Assembly: GCA_025200525.1 (NCBI GenBank)
Contig: CM045762.1
Span: forward strand, 86,432,717-86,496,716
Reading direction: 5' to 3'
Origin: Camellia lanceoleosa
Taxonomy: Eukaryota > Streptophyta > Magnoliopsida > Ericales > Theaceae
DNA length: 64,000 bases
Position 1 is the first letter of the stretch; each line of letters starts with the position of its first letter. Below, in pieces: positions 11,187 to 24,197 of this stretch. The notes under the pieces were generated by a model, which was not told the DNA's origin, did not search any database, and saw only the letters and a program-made list of their open reading frames with translations. The position numbers and the translations under genes are program-made.

Positions 11187-14100
11187 TGTAGCTTACTTTT
11201 CGTTCTCCTCGGAGGGGTTTAGCCTCTTCAGATACGATAGCCCTACAGTTCAAACTCCCGTGGTTCTAAATCTAGTTTCACAAGTGCAATATGAAACAGA
11301 AAACACAAAAGAGTCCAAATTCGACAAATCTTTGGAAAATCAATTTACAATCAGAAACGCCAAAAATGGACTACATTGCCAGATTTCAGAGTCGCCACCT
11401 AAATATTTTTGAAAAATTTAGGAAACCCGTGACTCATGCCAAAGGCCACATGTCCGTCATAACTAAAGTGTCTCGGTTTGGGAACTTAAGTATGAGAGGG
11501 GAATGTCATAATCTGGGCACCCACTCACCTGATCAAAGATCGTCCTCTATTAATCATGATGTGATTTTTATATACATTATATGTTTTTGCTCCAATTATT
11601 ATGCTAACTTACTATGTAAGGCACATAAGTATAAACTATTTCTCCTACTTTGGAATGCTTTGATTTCATGTTTGCTTGAAAAGTGTTTTGAATATGTGTT
11701 ACTTGAAAAGCAGACTCATATATACATTAATCAAAATCATCCTAACTTAAGAAAAATAGAATTCATCCACCGGCATTCAAGAGGTATATCAAATAAGCAC
11801 TTAGCCTCATGGTGAATATGCTTGATATGGAAACACAAACATACATGCAATATGCTAAAGCAAGAAATGCTCATCTAGTACTCAACTGAGGCAAGCCAAA
11901 ATAGAAGAAATAGTTAGAAAAATGCATGCTCTAATATGCAAGTAACTAATGCAACACATACAAAATGCAATTACGAGGTTCAGTTTTTAACATGTCATAT
12001 GAATCAACTCAAAGCATGCGGTAACGCACGTATTCCAATAAGTAATAGATGATAACAATGTTAGAGTGATGAACCAAACCCAATGCATGCAAAAATGGAT
12101 ACAACACATAGTAATGATATGAAACCAAAATATGATACTACATGCAACCATCGTAAGCAAGTAAATAAAAGGGAGAAAGAAATGGGGGTTGGAAGACATA
12201 CATAATATTATAAGTTTACCTTCGTACAAGAAGGTTCAAATGAATGTCCAAATGTTAAACTAATTATTACAACACAAAATGAATGAATTAAATTAACTAA
12301 CTATTACAAATTCAAATGAATCAACTAATTAATTACACCACACAAATATTAAAGCACTAAATTAATGGAATGGGAGGCGAGAAGTCACACGCGCACAATG
12401 GAGAACATCCTCTTGGAAACCTCTCTGTTTGCAGTTAGAAAATTAATCTATTTTTGCCCCAGCTTCTGCTCTGTTCTACCATGAAAATGCCACTGCCTGC
12501 ATAACAAAAGGAGGCTGGCCAACCTTGGATAGTGGTCAGCCGAACAAAAAAGTGACCGACCGACCACTGTTTATGGGTTTTGCCTTGCTACCAAAGAATT
12601 GAAACAAAGAAAAAATAGAGTATTTTCAAGAGATGTTTATCCTCTTTGCGTCTCCCTATCATGAAATTGATCAAGGGAGAAGTAGATTCAGTTCGCAAAT
12701 CATCAATATTCGCATGTTTGTTTCGTGATGATCTATGAACCAATAAGACAAAGGTTCAATAAAAGAAATGAAAGACCAACATTACCTCCTCCCTATCATG
12801 GAGTTATCTCAAGGGGAGTGGTAGACATTGATTCTTGAATCACTAAACATCACTACAAAGTATGTAATGATTCAAGACTCAATAGGTTCAATATAACGTT
12901 TGATTGAACCCAACTCAATTTTATTACCCTTTTTACCTCTTTTACTCCAATTTTATTAGCCTCTTTTGCATTACCTTGCCATTTTCTTATATTTTCTTCA
13001 TTTTGTCCAAAAATGGTAACTACGTCCACCAAGTGCAAAAAGCGATAAAGAGTAGTGTCGAACAAGAGGTTGTGCTTAACATGAGAGAGAGGCGTAATGC
13101 CTTGGTAATGAACCTCCGAAGAGATTAAACCATTAAGCATAGAAAGTCTCTTTCTCATGCCTTGAGCAACAAACTAGTGTTTGAGACAACTCTTAATCAA
13201 AGAAAGCAAAAAAAGGAGGAAGGTTGCAGAGATGATTATGCAAAGATTATTATTACAAGTGTGAATATATGTATGAAAACTATGTAAATAAAGCTATCAA
13301 CTCAAGTAGATTGGTGTCTATGGCCTAAACTACCAAATCTATGAGGACTTACAACAATACAAGCATAGTATTCAAATCATAAACTAAATAAACAATTAAG
13401 ACAACCCCTAAATAGCACAAAACAGTGCTGAAATATATTTGAAAAAAGTGGAAAATATAGACCAAAATAGAAGTTAACAAAACTAGTAAGCAAGCCTAAG
13501 GAAGGTGGCTAACCCCTTCACCTTTTGGACCTTAAAATTACATATTTTAGCCTTTGAAAACTTTGAAAAACAGTATATAAATCAAAGAAACAAGTGTGAA
13601 GAACAAAAATATAAGCTATGTGTAGACATCCCATTTTTGACCGTCATTAAGACTTGAGCACCTCAGGTTGATCACTCAATGATGAAAGTTATGCTGTACA
13701 AACGTTCGATTTCTTTAACAAAAAGAGCTTCTAAATCCCAACCTTACACCCCATTCTTGACCAAAATTATTTTAGACCTTAAAATCCACTTTTTCAAAAT
13801 ATTTTTTTAAATATTTCTACGATGTTCTGAGGCTTGCATTTTGTTTAAAATATTGCACTTTTCGGTAAATCGAGTAAGGACAAAGTGGAAATAAATGGAA
13901 GGGAGGTGAACTTTTTGAAAAATCTTTACAAACATCTTATTTATAGTTTGGAGTTGAAGAAAATAGGAGGGGTTGACCACCCTTCTTTGAACCTTACTTC
14001 CTAGGCTTTTACCCTTGTGTTTCCCATCTCTTCATCAACTTTTTTTGAGCTTTTTACCACTGAGTTTCAGAAGTTTTTAGAGGCTAAAAATGATGTTTTG

Positions 14101-17100
14101 AAGTCCCAAAAATGGAGGGGTTAGCCTCCCATTCCTCAATATTATAGCTAACTTTTTCAAGCTTCTCCATGTGAATTTCAGTCATATTTTTGCCTGTTTT
14201 AGGTTGTTTCTTTCATTTGTGCCTTGTATAGTATGTTTATAGTATAATGGTCCTTATAGGTTTGGTGTTTTTAGGCCTTAGCCACCAACCTATTTAAGTT
14301 AATAGCATTTATTGCAAGCTTTCCATATTTGTGTTCACCTTTAATCACCTCTGCACTCTCCCTCATTTCTTAGTTTTTTCTTGCTTTGAGAGTCATTTCA
14401 ACCAAGTGTTGTTTAGGCTTGAGAAAGAGGTCACTCCATGGTTAATGGTTTAATCTCTTCGGAAGTTCATTACCAACGACATGACTTCTCTTTCATGCCC
14501 AAACAACTTCTTATTTGACACCTCCCTCCTTTAGTAGACTTACTCTTCATTTTGGGCAAAATGGACTAATGAATGGAAAGGTAATTAAAAGAGGTAATAA
14601 TTTGGGGGCTTAAAAGAGGTAACAAGATAATAACGTGGTTTGAGGTTCAATTGGATGTTAATTGAACCCATGGAATCTTGAATCATTTCATACTTGTTAG
14701 TGATGAAAATGATTCAAGTGTCCAAGGTTAACCACTTTCCTTGATCAATTCTATGATAGGGAGAGGGTTTGTTAGTCTTTAGTTTCATTTATTAAGATTG
14801 TATCCCTTGGTTCTTGGGCCATCGTGCAATGAATTTGCATCGATTGATGGCTTGTGAATCAAGCCTACCCCTTCTTTGATCTGTTTGATGATAAGGAGAG
14901 GCATGATGGAGAAACATCTCCTGAGAATCCTCTGTTTGTGTTCTGTTGCAGCAAGAGAAACCCAAAATTAGTGGCAGGCTAGCCACCTTTTTCAGTCGGG
15001 CAGTACCATTTTCCTCACAGAACAAAGCAGAGGTTGAGGTGAAAATAGTGCAATTTTCTGACCACAAAACAGAATCCTTTTGGCAGCAAAACAGAAGCAT
15101 TCTCGGGAGAGAAAACCATGTTCATGCATAAACCATTCCCTCATTTCTTGGGACCCGTTAGCTTGTGGACTTGTAATATTTAACTACTTAGTTAGAATAG
15201 CTAGTTAACTCGGTGTTGTAATTAATTAGATTAATTAATTAATCTTGTGTTATAATTATTTAATTAGCTAGAATGGTTAGTTAAAATTCGGTATTGTAAT
15301 AATTAGTTAGTTGACTTAGCTAAATTCAGTTATTTGGACCCTCTTGTGTGAGGGCCAACTTATAATAATGTGTGTGTATATCTTCCAACCCTCATTTCTT
15401 TCTCCATTTTATTTACTTGCTTATGATGGATAGTATATTATATCATGTTTTATTTAGCAATTTCCATGATTTGCATCCATTTGTCTTGTATGCATAGAGT
15501 TCGGTTCATCATTCTAACAAGCATTGTCGTTTATTACTTCTTTGAAAACGTGCTTAAACTGCATGTTATTGGAGTGATTCACATGTCATGCTAGTAGTAG
15601 AGCCTATTAATTGCATATTGCATGCGTTGCATTAGTCATTTTGCATCTGTAGGATCATGCATTTTTTTTAACTCTTTTATTTTTTTTGGCTTGCCTTGGA
15701 GTACTAGGTGAGCATTTATTGCTTTAGCATATCGCATGCGTGTGATTGTTGCCATGTCAAGCATGAATACCATGAGGCTAAGTGCTTAATTGATATAAAC
15801 TCTTGAATGCCTATGGATGAAGGCTAATTGCTTAAATTGGAATAATTTGAGTAATGTATATATGAGATCACTTTTTCAAGTGGTGCATATTCAAAACAAT
15901 TTTCAAATAAATATGAAATCAAGTGTTCTAATTTTTGCAAATTAATCTATACTTGTGTGCATCACATAGTAATGCTAGCCTAAATAATCGAAACAAGAGT
16001 ATATACTATAAATAAGAATCAAATTATGATTAGTAGAGGCCGATCTTTGATCGGGCGAGTGGGGTGCTCAATTCATGACCTTCCCCTCCCGTACCTAAGT
16101 TCCCGAACCAAGACACTTTGGTGATGACGGATAAGTGGACTTTGGCACGAGTCTCAAGTTTTCTAAATTTTCTAAAAATATTTAGGTGGCTACTCTATAA
16201 TTTGGCAAAGCAGCCCATTTTTGTCATTTTTTATTCAAAATTGATTTTCCAAGAGAATTGCCAGATTTGGACTCATTTGTGTTTATCTATTTCACATTGC
16301 ACTTGTGGAATCATATTCAAAACCATGGGAGTTCAAACTATAGGGCTAGTCGTATTCGAAAGGAGCATGAAAAGCAAGCTACACTATGGAATAAGGTTCA
16401 AGAAAGCATGATTAACCCTTCCACCTTTGGTAGCTTTGAAATCACAAGTTTCAGCACTTAAATTTAGTCTAAAACAGAGTATAAACAACAAGGAAATGAG
16501 AGGAAAAAAGTAGGGTAAATAAGGGAGAAGATGGCAAAAGCTATACTTCTTGAAGATAGGATATTCTTTGGTTCACAAATCACAAAGTGATCACCCTCAA
16601 GAACTAAAATTTTGGCTTAATAATCTCAGCAAGAAGCCTCAAAATTTTGGTTTAGAAAGTGTATAGATAGTGTATGTATATTGTAAGATAGTGAGGGAGA
16701 GTGTTTGGCAAGTTTTGTCTCTTAGCAAAAAATTTTAACCTAAAATCATGAGGGATGGTCAAGTATTTATAGAAAAACAAGTTCTCCTGTCGGAAATATC
16801 TGTATTGAGCCAACTGATGCAAGGCATGCACATGGTGGAACAGCTCGCAACAAAATATCTGCTGGCCGCTGGACATGGCCAGCCATGGAGAGGGACAGCC
16901 AACCAATAAAAATTGGCCTGCTGGCCACCTTTTAGCCAGCAGGCCTCTGAGTGGTTAGACTATAAAAAATTAGGTTTTAGTTCGAAGAAGGTGCAAGATT
17001 TTAGGTTCTGAAATGCAAAACCGAAGCCTTTTGCTGAAGAAATTGAACGGTTTGTATAGTGTAATAATTCATCATCGAGTGTTCAACATGAGACACCCAC

Positions 17101-17133
17101 GTCTTAAGGGCAGTAAAAAATGAGGTGTCTACA
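11187..17133 (-). mobile_element. LTR A1 (minus orientation), inserted in LTR B
   Basis: Read on the minus strand the element starts TGTAGACACCTC (17133 leftwards) and ends GTAAGCTACA (at 11187). The left flank is GCAGT (11182-11186) and the right flank is CCAAT (17134-17138). Each differs by one base from CCAGT, which is what the sister LTR B copy has at this point, so they are a decayed target duplication. The element is itself interrupted by 13621-16383. Without that insertion and one flanking repeat copy it is about 3.2 kb. No coding domains are present, so it is a solo LTR. TATA-like TATTTATAG lies near 16770 on the plus strand. Confidence 0.8.
13621..16383 (+). mobile_element. Solo LTR A2 (2,763 bp, TSD CTATG) nested in LTR A1
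   Basis: It starts TGTAGACATCCC and ends GCAAGCTACA. CTATG flanks it on both sides (13616-13620 and 16384-16388), a perfect 5-bp duplication. It belongs to the same family as A1 but is inserted in the opposite orientation, so the segment reads as a long imperfect palindrome. For example, the GATCAAAGATCG block at 11534 reappears inverted near 16050, and the GAAGAGATTAAACC block near 13120 reappears inverted near 14450. No internal coding region is present. Confidence 0.92.
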
Positions 17134-19077
17134 CCAATAATCCGAGATTACCAAAGCCCTACTTAACAGTAATACAGTAATAGGGGCTGGAGGAAGCCGA
17201 TAAATAATAAACTTTAACATCCAATGAGCTGTAAGACTTAATGAAACAAAATGAACTTTTATATACATATACAAATCCACCATAGACCATGTCAAGCTTA
17301 TGTACAAAAGAAAACGTCAGTTAGGGAGTAAATCCCAATAACAAAACCAATCAAACAAAAAGGCCTTAAAACAAAACTATTATTGTTGATCACAATGCCC
17401 AAAGGGTGAATTCCGCACCGCCCAAAAGCCTTAGAGCTTGACCAATAAGAACCTCAAAGTGAGACACAACAGTTGGCTTCACAAAATAGAGGATAGGTCG
17501 GCGCCATTAGGTCCGGTCTTGCACTTGATCACCTACATATATATATATATATAAACAATGAGCTAGAACCCAGTAAATAACAATTATGTAAAGGGGTTTT
17601 ATGAATGATGTCCTTACAGTAATGTAAAACAGTTAGTTTCAGTAGTGAATTAGTTCTCAAAGCAATATCTCATACATTTTAGAGTCATAATGAAATCATA
17701 ACAGTCATACGTGATACATCCAATAGTAGAATAGTACAGTAGGTCTTAAAGACTGAACAGTCATTTGATGGCCATCAATACAGTAAACAGTAGTTCAAAG
17801 AATTGGAATTGATAGAGATCTCTGTAACAGTAGTAGTAACAGTAGCAGTAATAGCAACAGTAACAGATGCTATGGATGCCACGAATACATTTCATAAAAT
17901 AAGACAATCATTCATTCAGTAAATAGTACCATTTTAGAAACAATGCATTTTGTTGATCAGAAAATAATTATAATTGAACATAGCATTTCAACATTATTAC
18001 TCACAGTTGGCTCCGTGAAACACGTGGTTAGGACGCGGCATTTGACCTACATAGACACATGCAAGAAACAGTTCAAAATACATTCCATTTATTTAATCGG
18101 TTCATAACCTATCCGTTACTTATTCCTTAAATCATTCCTATTCATTCTTCTATTTCTTTTGTGTTCATGAAATGCATATGCATATGAAAAACATTTGAAA
18201 ACCAGGCAAATGGAGGCCCGAAAGTCAAAAAAATGAAAAGAAAACAAAATCGAGCCTGCCCTATTGGCAGATCGTGCAGTGGCCTAGCAGATCGTGCGGC
18301 GGCTTTGGTTGCACTAACGGTGCCAAAGCAGAATGCATTTTTGAGTAGAGGAGGGCTGGCCGCTTATGCGCTCGAGCGGTTTGGGTGGAGTTGTAGTCTA
18401 AAATTTTGTTAAAAAATGAAAATTTTCCCTTTACAAAACTAGCTTCAATTTCATGAAAATCAAGGCTCAAAACCCTCAAAAACACCTTCAATTTCACATT
18501 TCTAACTTCCAACAAAATCATAACTTAAAACAACAATTCATTTTGTCATTTACAATATCAAAAGTTTGAATTTAAGAAGAAAATCAAGAATCATGCATGT
18601 GGTGAGTTCTAAGTTCAAAATCCATAGAGATTCTCCCCTCAAATCTCAAAGCTCATACAAGAAGCAAGGAATGAAACATGCATAATGCCATGTATGTCAA
18701 TAATATGAGTTCAATTCTTTCACTTCTTCAATTTATGTTCATATTGAGTCTCAACTCTAAATCTTCCCACCAACATACAATTGCTATCTCATGGGAGCTC
18801 ACCATGCTTTTGCCACAAAACACTTCATTTTTGCATGTTTGGAAGATTTGAATTGAAATCATTGCATGCATGTTAGATACATGTACATTTCAAGTTTGGT
18901 TTTGCATAATTGGCATGCTTTGGGCTTGATTTTATGAAATGATCTTTAATCCTTGATGTATTACAAGTTTAGACGTGTTTTTTCAAGTTTTGGGCCCAAA
19001 TGATGTGTTTTGACACTTTGAATTTGAGTTTTGAAGCTGGGAGTGCAATCTAAAAATTCCAGAATTCGCCATCTTCA

Positions 19078-19297
19078 CTCAAGGGGTGGAGTTTGCACTC
19101 AAGCAAAGAATGCGAGCTCCTAGTACTTTTGCAGAGTTTAGGTGTTGGCTCGAGCATTAGAACCTGCACTCGAGCGACCACCCTTATTTTTTATCCTCAA
19201 CTTGAGCGACCAAAGTTACACTCGAGCGTAAATTGAGAGCTCCTTGAAGTTTTACAGAATTTTACAAACCACTAGAGTGACCAAAGTTGCGCTTGAG
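19078..19297. promoter_or_regulatory. Four 20-bp-spaced pairs of CTCGAG-like hexamers
   Basis: Hexamers start at 19078/19098 (CTCAAG/CTCAAG), 19149/19169 (CTCGAG/CTCGAG), 19201/19221 (CTTGAG/CTCGAG) and 19272/19292 (CTAGAG/CTTGAG). All four pairs are exactly 20 bp apart. Most changes from CTCGAG are C-to-T or G-to-A, as expected from decay of methylated CpG. The array sits in the same kind of LTR as the one at 7352. Confidence 0.85.
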
Positions 19298-19689
19298 CAA
19301 AGACCCTACTTTTAGAAAGTTGACTAAGTCTTACAACTTATGTTTTGGCATCCTCATTGCATTGTAGGCATTCCTAAGCCTTAATTAAGACATAGTAATG
19401 GGGATAAGGTTTAGAAACACACCAAGGTAGAAAAGAAACGAGTTAAGTGTTTTTCGGGCATGTGTTTCAATGTGTATTTGCTATGTATTTGTATAGGTCA
19501 CGGGCCATAGACTATTCTATCTGTCTGCTCTGTCCATTCTGCTATCAAAGCTATCTATGAGTAACAACTTTGTAAAGCTATATTTCATGATAAATACTTT
19601 CAGAATGATAAGATATGATTTGGTTTATGAAATGCTATTTTATGATTAATGAATGAATGTTCAATTTTCTGGAATGTAATTGTGGCATC

Positions 19690-19860
19690 CTTAGTTCACA
19701 TAGCCCTTACCTGGGGGAAACAATACTGTAGCTTATATTTATATAGCCCTCGCCTAGGGGAAACAATACCGTGACTTATGATCATATGGTCCTTACCTGG
19801 GGGAAACAATACTGTGGTCTATACATGGCCCTTGCCTAGGAGAAACAATACTATGGCTAC
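19690..19860 (+). repeat. Tandem GGGGGAAACAATACTGT module in LTR B
   Basis: Four degenerate units (for example at about 19710, 19755, 19798 and 19838) share CC(T/C)TGCCTGGGGGAAACAATA-like sequence with a spacer of roughly 25-30 bp. The array is part of the LTR. Confidence 0.7.
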
Positions 19861-20484
19861 TTGTGCACAAGACATGGACCTTTAGGGTTGTCGATACCGA
19901 CTATGCATATGGGTCTTAGGGCTAAGCTGATATGATAGCTAATGGATGTACCACATATAATTGCTTATGACTTTAGGTTATGTATATGAATCTGAATCGG
20001 TTTTTGATATGAATTTTGATTTCTGAAACTGTTTGGACATCATTCATAAACCTTTTACTCTGTTATTATTCATTGGGCTCCAACTCATTGTATTATTATG
20101 TATGTAGGTGACCAAGCGCGTGACCAGGCTCTGAGGTGATTACCTGGAGGTCTATTTGTGTCGGCCAACCTGTGCGCCTCCTGAGAAGGTTCCTGGAATG
20201 TTCCGCGTGGTCGAATTTGTAAACCAAGTCTATGACTTTTGTTTGACTTTGTTTTACTTTTGTTTTTGTCTAGACAAGTTTTTGTGCGTTCTATATGTGG
20301 AATAAGGTGATGTAAGACCAATATGAATATGACATCACTTATATGTATATAAATTTTTAAATTTTCTATTTCATGTATGTCTGCACAGCTCTATGAACAT
20401 TATATTATGATATCTGCTTCCGCTAGTCCCTTAATTTTGTTAATCCGTTCAGAGGCCTTCGGTAATCCTAGGATTACTGGCCGG

Positions 20485-21724
20485 TTACAATGCTAAACCT
20501 ATAGGGGGCGGGTTTGGGTCATGACACATATCTTGAACACATATCGGTACATACATACTCTCTTGCATGCCATCTATACAAGAAAAGTAGTAAAGTTGAG
20601 GTTGCGGCACCTTATGATCAAATAGTAACACAATTCGATTAATAATTTCACAGGTTAAAATAAAAACAAAGAACAAGAAATATAATTTTTCTCGAACAGA
20701 TATCGGTTCATACATAGTGTCTTGCATGCCTTCTATGCAAGGAAAGTTTAACTTACGAGGTTCACCTTGAGACACCTTACAATCCTATAGTAACACACAT
20801 TGGTTAATAATGTAAGTTAAAAAAATTATGAAATGTACATATCAAACAAAATAAAAAAAATTTACCTGTACTTTCGCAGCCTTCTTATTTTTTCCCTTCA
20901 ACCATTTTACTATTTCATCCACTTTGCTAACCTTCCATTTGGTACATGGACGACTTCTTCGGTGAGCAACCAAAGGACTAAGCAACTTGCGAGTCATGCT
21001 TGCTTTTGTAGTACTGCGACCAAGTAGACTTTTCGGGGAAGTATTAGAAGGTGGTACACTAGTAGTAGAAGGTCGTACACTACTGCTACATGGCACATTA
21101 CTCGCACAACCAGATGGATCTTTTCTCACTCTATCCTTGATTTCCATTAACCCAAGTTCAATGCCGTGAGTCACTAGGAATCAAGTCATGAGTATGATCA
21201 AGCACAACTGTGGTTAACTTATATCTTCCATCCTTTTGTAGACCGACTCTTACATTTGCTTTACATTCAATTTTTGATGACAAAGATGGTTTCAGGAGAT
21301 TTACTTTTGATCTTTTTGTTTTCTTCCGTGCCCAAGTACATTCAATTTCAAAGTATTTTACTACCCCATCGTCTCCAATATTTTTTGTTCTATAAGCTAT
21401 AGCAATTCTAAGGTGTTTCGCATATTTTGCGTAAAACGCGTACACTTATTGCTTTGAGATAAAATACATCCCCTTCTTAGGTTCTTCAATTTCACCACTC
21501 TCATTTAATAAAGGTTTGTTCTCTAGTTCTTCAACTTCCCCACTCCCATTCAGTGAAGTATTGTTTGAATCAATGTCCATTGTAGCTTCAAACTGAAATA
21601 GAAATTCAAAAAGAGAAATTGAGAAAGAGTATACAATCCTATATATGTGTAAGTCTAAACTTTTATCTACAATCAAGCTTACACTCTTAGAGTATATCAA
21701 CAGTACACACATTTGTAACTGCAA
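20485..21724 (-). pseudogene. FAR1-type DNA-binding domain gene, decayed
   Basis: FAR1/FHY3-family proteins derive from MULE transposases and have an N-terminal C2H2-like FAR1 domain. Here ATG at plus 21580 opens MDIDSNNTSLNGSGEVEELE...GMYFISKQ. An in-frame TAA (plus 21446-21448) then falls exactly where the family has an acidic residue. The frame continues with VYAFYAKYAKHLRIAIAYRT...GDDGVVKYFEIECTWAR...ECKANVRVGL...TTVVLDHTHDLIPSDSR, the whole FAR1 domain, and stops at 21158-21160. A second frame (21174-20842) ends with CTKWKVSKVDEIVKWLKGKN, similar to the basic C-terminal tails of FAR1-related proteins. Two related short frames follow: PCIEGMQDTMYEPISV near 20730 and SCIDGMQESMYVPICV near 20560. 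The transposase core is missing. Confidence 0.7.
20530..20780 (-). repeat. Tandem duplication of about 165 bp in the FAR1-like gene
   Basis: The stretches beginning TATCGGTACATACATACTCT (20541) and TATCGGTTCATACATAGTGT (20700) are direct repeats with about 160-bp spacing. On the minus strand each encodes a CI(E/D)GMQ(D/E)(T/S)MY(E/V)PI(S/C)V peptide. The coding part is better preserved than the flank, which hints that it was once a duplicated exon. Confidence 0.6.
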
Positions 21725-24197
21725 AAGCTCAATCTAAGGCATACAAAGATGCTAGCTCACACAGTCACACCTCATATTTCAAAATATTGTATTACCTTCA
21801 AGGCATGTGGCAGTTAGTTTGTGCCTTGAATTGATAAGAGTTTAATTCAACAGCCTTTTGAAAGGTACTGGAGAACACTAGCCTTCATTAATAAAAGGAT
21901 TAAAATTCCTTTAACAAAAAGATTGATTCAAATTCCTTCATTATTAAACAGCTTTTTCAAAGGTGCTTAATTGATTTTTGTGATACAATTCAAATTCCAA
22001 TGGCAAGATATGAAGTAATTTCCAGAAATACACAAATGGAAAATACTAAATACCTATAACAAAAAGATGGAATGGCTTCTTACACATTATGAAAAAACTA
22101 AACAGAGGAAGAAAAATATAGATGACAGGAAACAAAAAGAAAGAGGGGTACATTAGATTGCTAGATTTAATTGTTTAATTCATTACTAAAAGCACACTAA
22201 TGAATTGTAATTTTATTTGTTTCAATTCTCTTACTAAAAGAATGATAGAACAATTTGTGTCATGAAGGAGCAAAATATTACTAGCTAGAGACAGAAATGG
22301 GCCTGCTATTGCATCAGTTGCAGAGGTGGCAAAACACCAAGCAACCTCCATGTTTGGTTCCTTAAAGTGAACATCATCAAATGTCTTACTTATTCAGATT
22401 CCAGCATGCTACCTTCATTATACTTGGTGCATTTAAAAACTAAAGTCTCAAGTTGGTAAGAGTTAATACCAACACTAGCAGATCAATGTGTTTGTATAAT
22501 ATTAGTCAGGTATCAAAATCACATAGTATATCATCACTAATTTGGTATATCATTAAAATTTTCAAGATTTCTCCCACAAATTTCCATGATATAAGTAAAA
22601 AATGCATATAAACATTAACTATTCCTGATCATTACTCCACCATTTCAACACAAGCAAATCATCAAACACCTTGTTAACAGAAAATCGAGGGGCTTATATT
22701 CGAACATTTCATAGGCCTATATATATATATATACATATTACAGAAGAGGGTAAGGAGTTGAAGACAAACCTAGAGTAGTTGATGGTGAAAGGGGATTCAC
22801 GGATAGTGAATGACACGGAGAGAATTTTGCTGGTCATCAATGGTCACCCAGGTTAATGGTTAGCAGCAGCACCCAGGTTGGTGGTCAGCGGTAGCACACA
22901 AGTCGGCCAATTTGCTAGGTCGCCTACAACAGTTTCGTCGTCCTCTCTCTCTACTCTCTCTTCTTCTCTTTTTTTGGAAATTAAACGTTTGTTTTGGAAA
23001 TTACACGCGTGGTTTCCTGCAGGTGTGGGCAACTGGGAGAAAGACAAGAGAAAGCTTTGCCAACACATTCGGGCCATTCGAGCTACGCAACGGAATTGCT
23101 CTTGAATATAAAGAATACATATAAGTGATGAGGGGTGATGGAGACCCCCTCCAAACACCACCTCCACCACCCCACACACATATGGCAGGTGGTGATTGGA
23201 GGACAAGGGAAACAAAAAATAAAAAATAAAAAAATCCAACCAATGAGAGAGAGAGGGGGTCAAAGGGGGTGTTAAAAAAAGGGGGTCTTAGACATTTTTT
23301 ATTAGTGATTTGGATGTGTACCATAAGAAAAATGTATATATATATATATATATATTTTATTTTACGGTTTAATGTGTATTGTTCTTATTAGTAAATTTAC
23401 ACTAGGGTATAAATAAGAACTAAAATTTCAAAATTTTAGTTGGGCGTACTGAATTACTATTTGGATGCAAATAGAATCACGCTTAATAAAAAATTTTGTG
23501 TTTACCCAAGTCCAGCTTAGACTAAGCATCGACCCGATATGATCATTCGAAGCCCAACCCTAAAGAAGAAATATTTTCCCCATATATATATATATATATA
23601 TGGGGTTTTTAAACAAAATTCAAGTAAATTAATTTGTCAAAAAAAAAAAAAATTCAAACATTCAAACATTGCAATTTACAAAAGAGTTTAAACTATATAC
23701 TACTCCACTAACTATAAGAAGAGCTTATTTATACCAAAAACTATAAGAAGAGCTCAAACATTAAACAATAACACTATTTGAAATATTTGTCTTAAATAGG
23801 CTACCAATAAACAGTTATGCATTACCTCATATATTTTTCATCTTAACATTTGTAAATTCTGCAGAAACTTCTACTTTATTTAAAGGAAGCAAAAATGAAA
23901 AACTGCCTAAACACTACAATGAATAAAATGGAAACTGCTTCTAGAGCAACTTATATATACATATATATATATATATATATTTTTTTTTTTTAATATATGG
24001 CATAAATAAATAATAAAATAAAATAAAATAAATATTTAAATAAGTTATGATCATGTCAAACTGGGCCGGGCTACATATATAAATTTCAAGTCTAACACAT
24101 TTATTAAATGGACTTAAAATATTAATCTGATTAGATTTTACAAATCAAAATATCCTTTCTAAATCCTCAAAGAAAGATTGAACTGGGTGGGTTAGAC
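21725..24197. other. Non-coding interval with TA microsatellites
   Basis: No gene was recognised. TA repeats lie at about 22720-22733, 23336-23355, 23583-23602 and 23951-23981. 23140-23290 has GACCCCCTCC on the left and GGGGGTCTTAGACATTTTT on the right, similar to the small element at 47081, so it is probably a related MITE. A CT-rich leader-like stretch lies at 22935-22975. Confidence 0.45.

Larger units (their letters stand above)
11137..18540 (+). mobile_element. LTR of family B, plus orientation, split by LTR A1
   Basis: The LTR starts TGTCACGACCCAAACCCGCT at 11137 and is interrupted after 11186. It resumes at 17134 with AATAATCCGAGATTACC, which is the next stretch in the second family-B copy (minus, ending 20526). 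Matching continues through the GATCACCTACAT block, AATGAGCTAGAACCC, and a CTCGAG site at 18371. The right limit is not resolved: after about 18540 the sequence can no longer be told apart from the inverted copy. A pair of GATCGTGC words spaced 20 bp lies at 18270-18297. Confidence 0.7.
18540..20526 (-). mobile_element. LTR of family B, minus orientation
   Basis: On the minus strand it begins TGTCATGACCCAAACCCGCC (20526 leftwards) and follows the plus copy through the CCAGTAATCC, GGTCACCTACAT and CAATGAGTTGGAGCCC blocks. 19690-19860 contains a four-fold degenerate repeat of a CTGGGGGAAACAATACTGT module, about 50 bp per unit. The left end was not located. No target duplication was found (the right flank is CATAT). 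Confidence 0.7.

Noticed and set aside
11291..11815. 174-codon open frame
   Set aside because: It lies within LTR A1, has no domain and its inverted counterpart in LTR A2 is not open.
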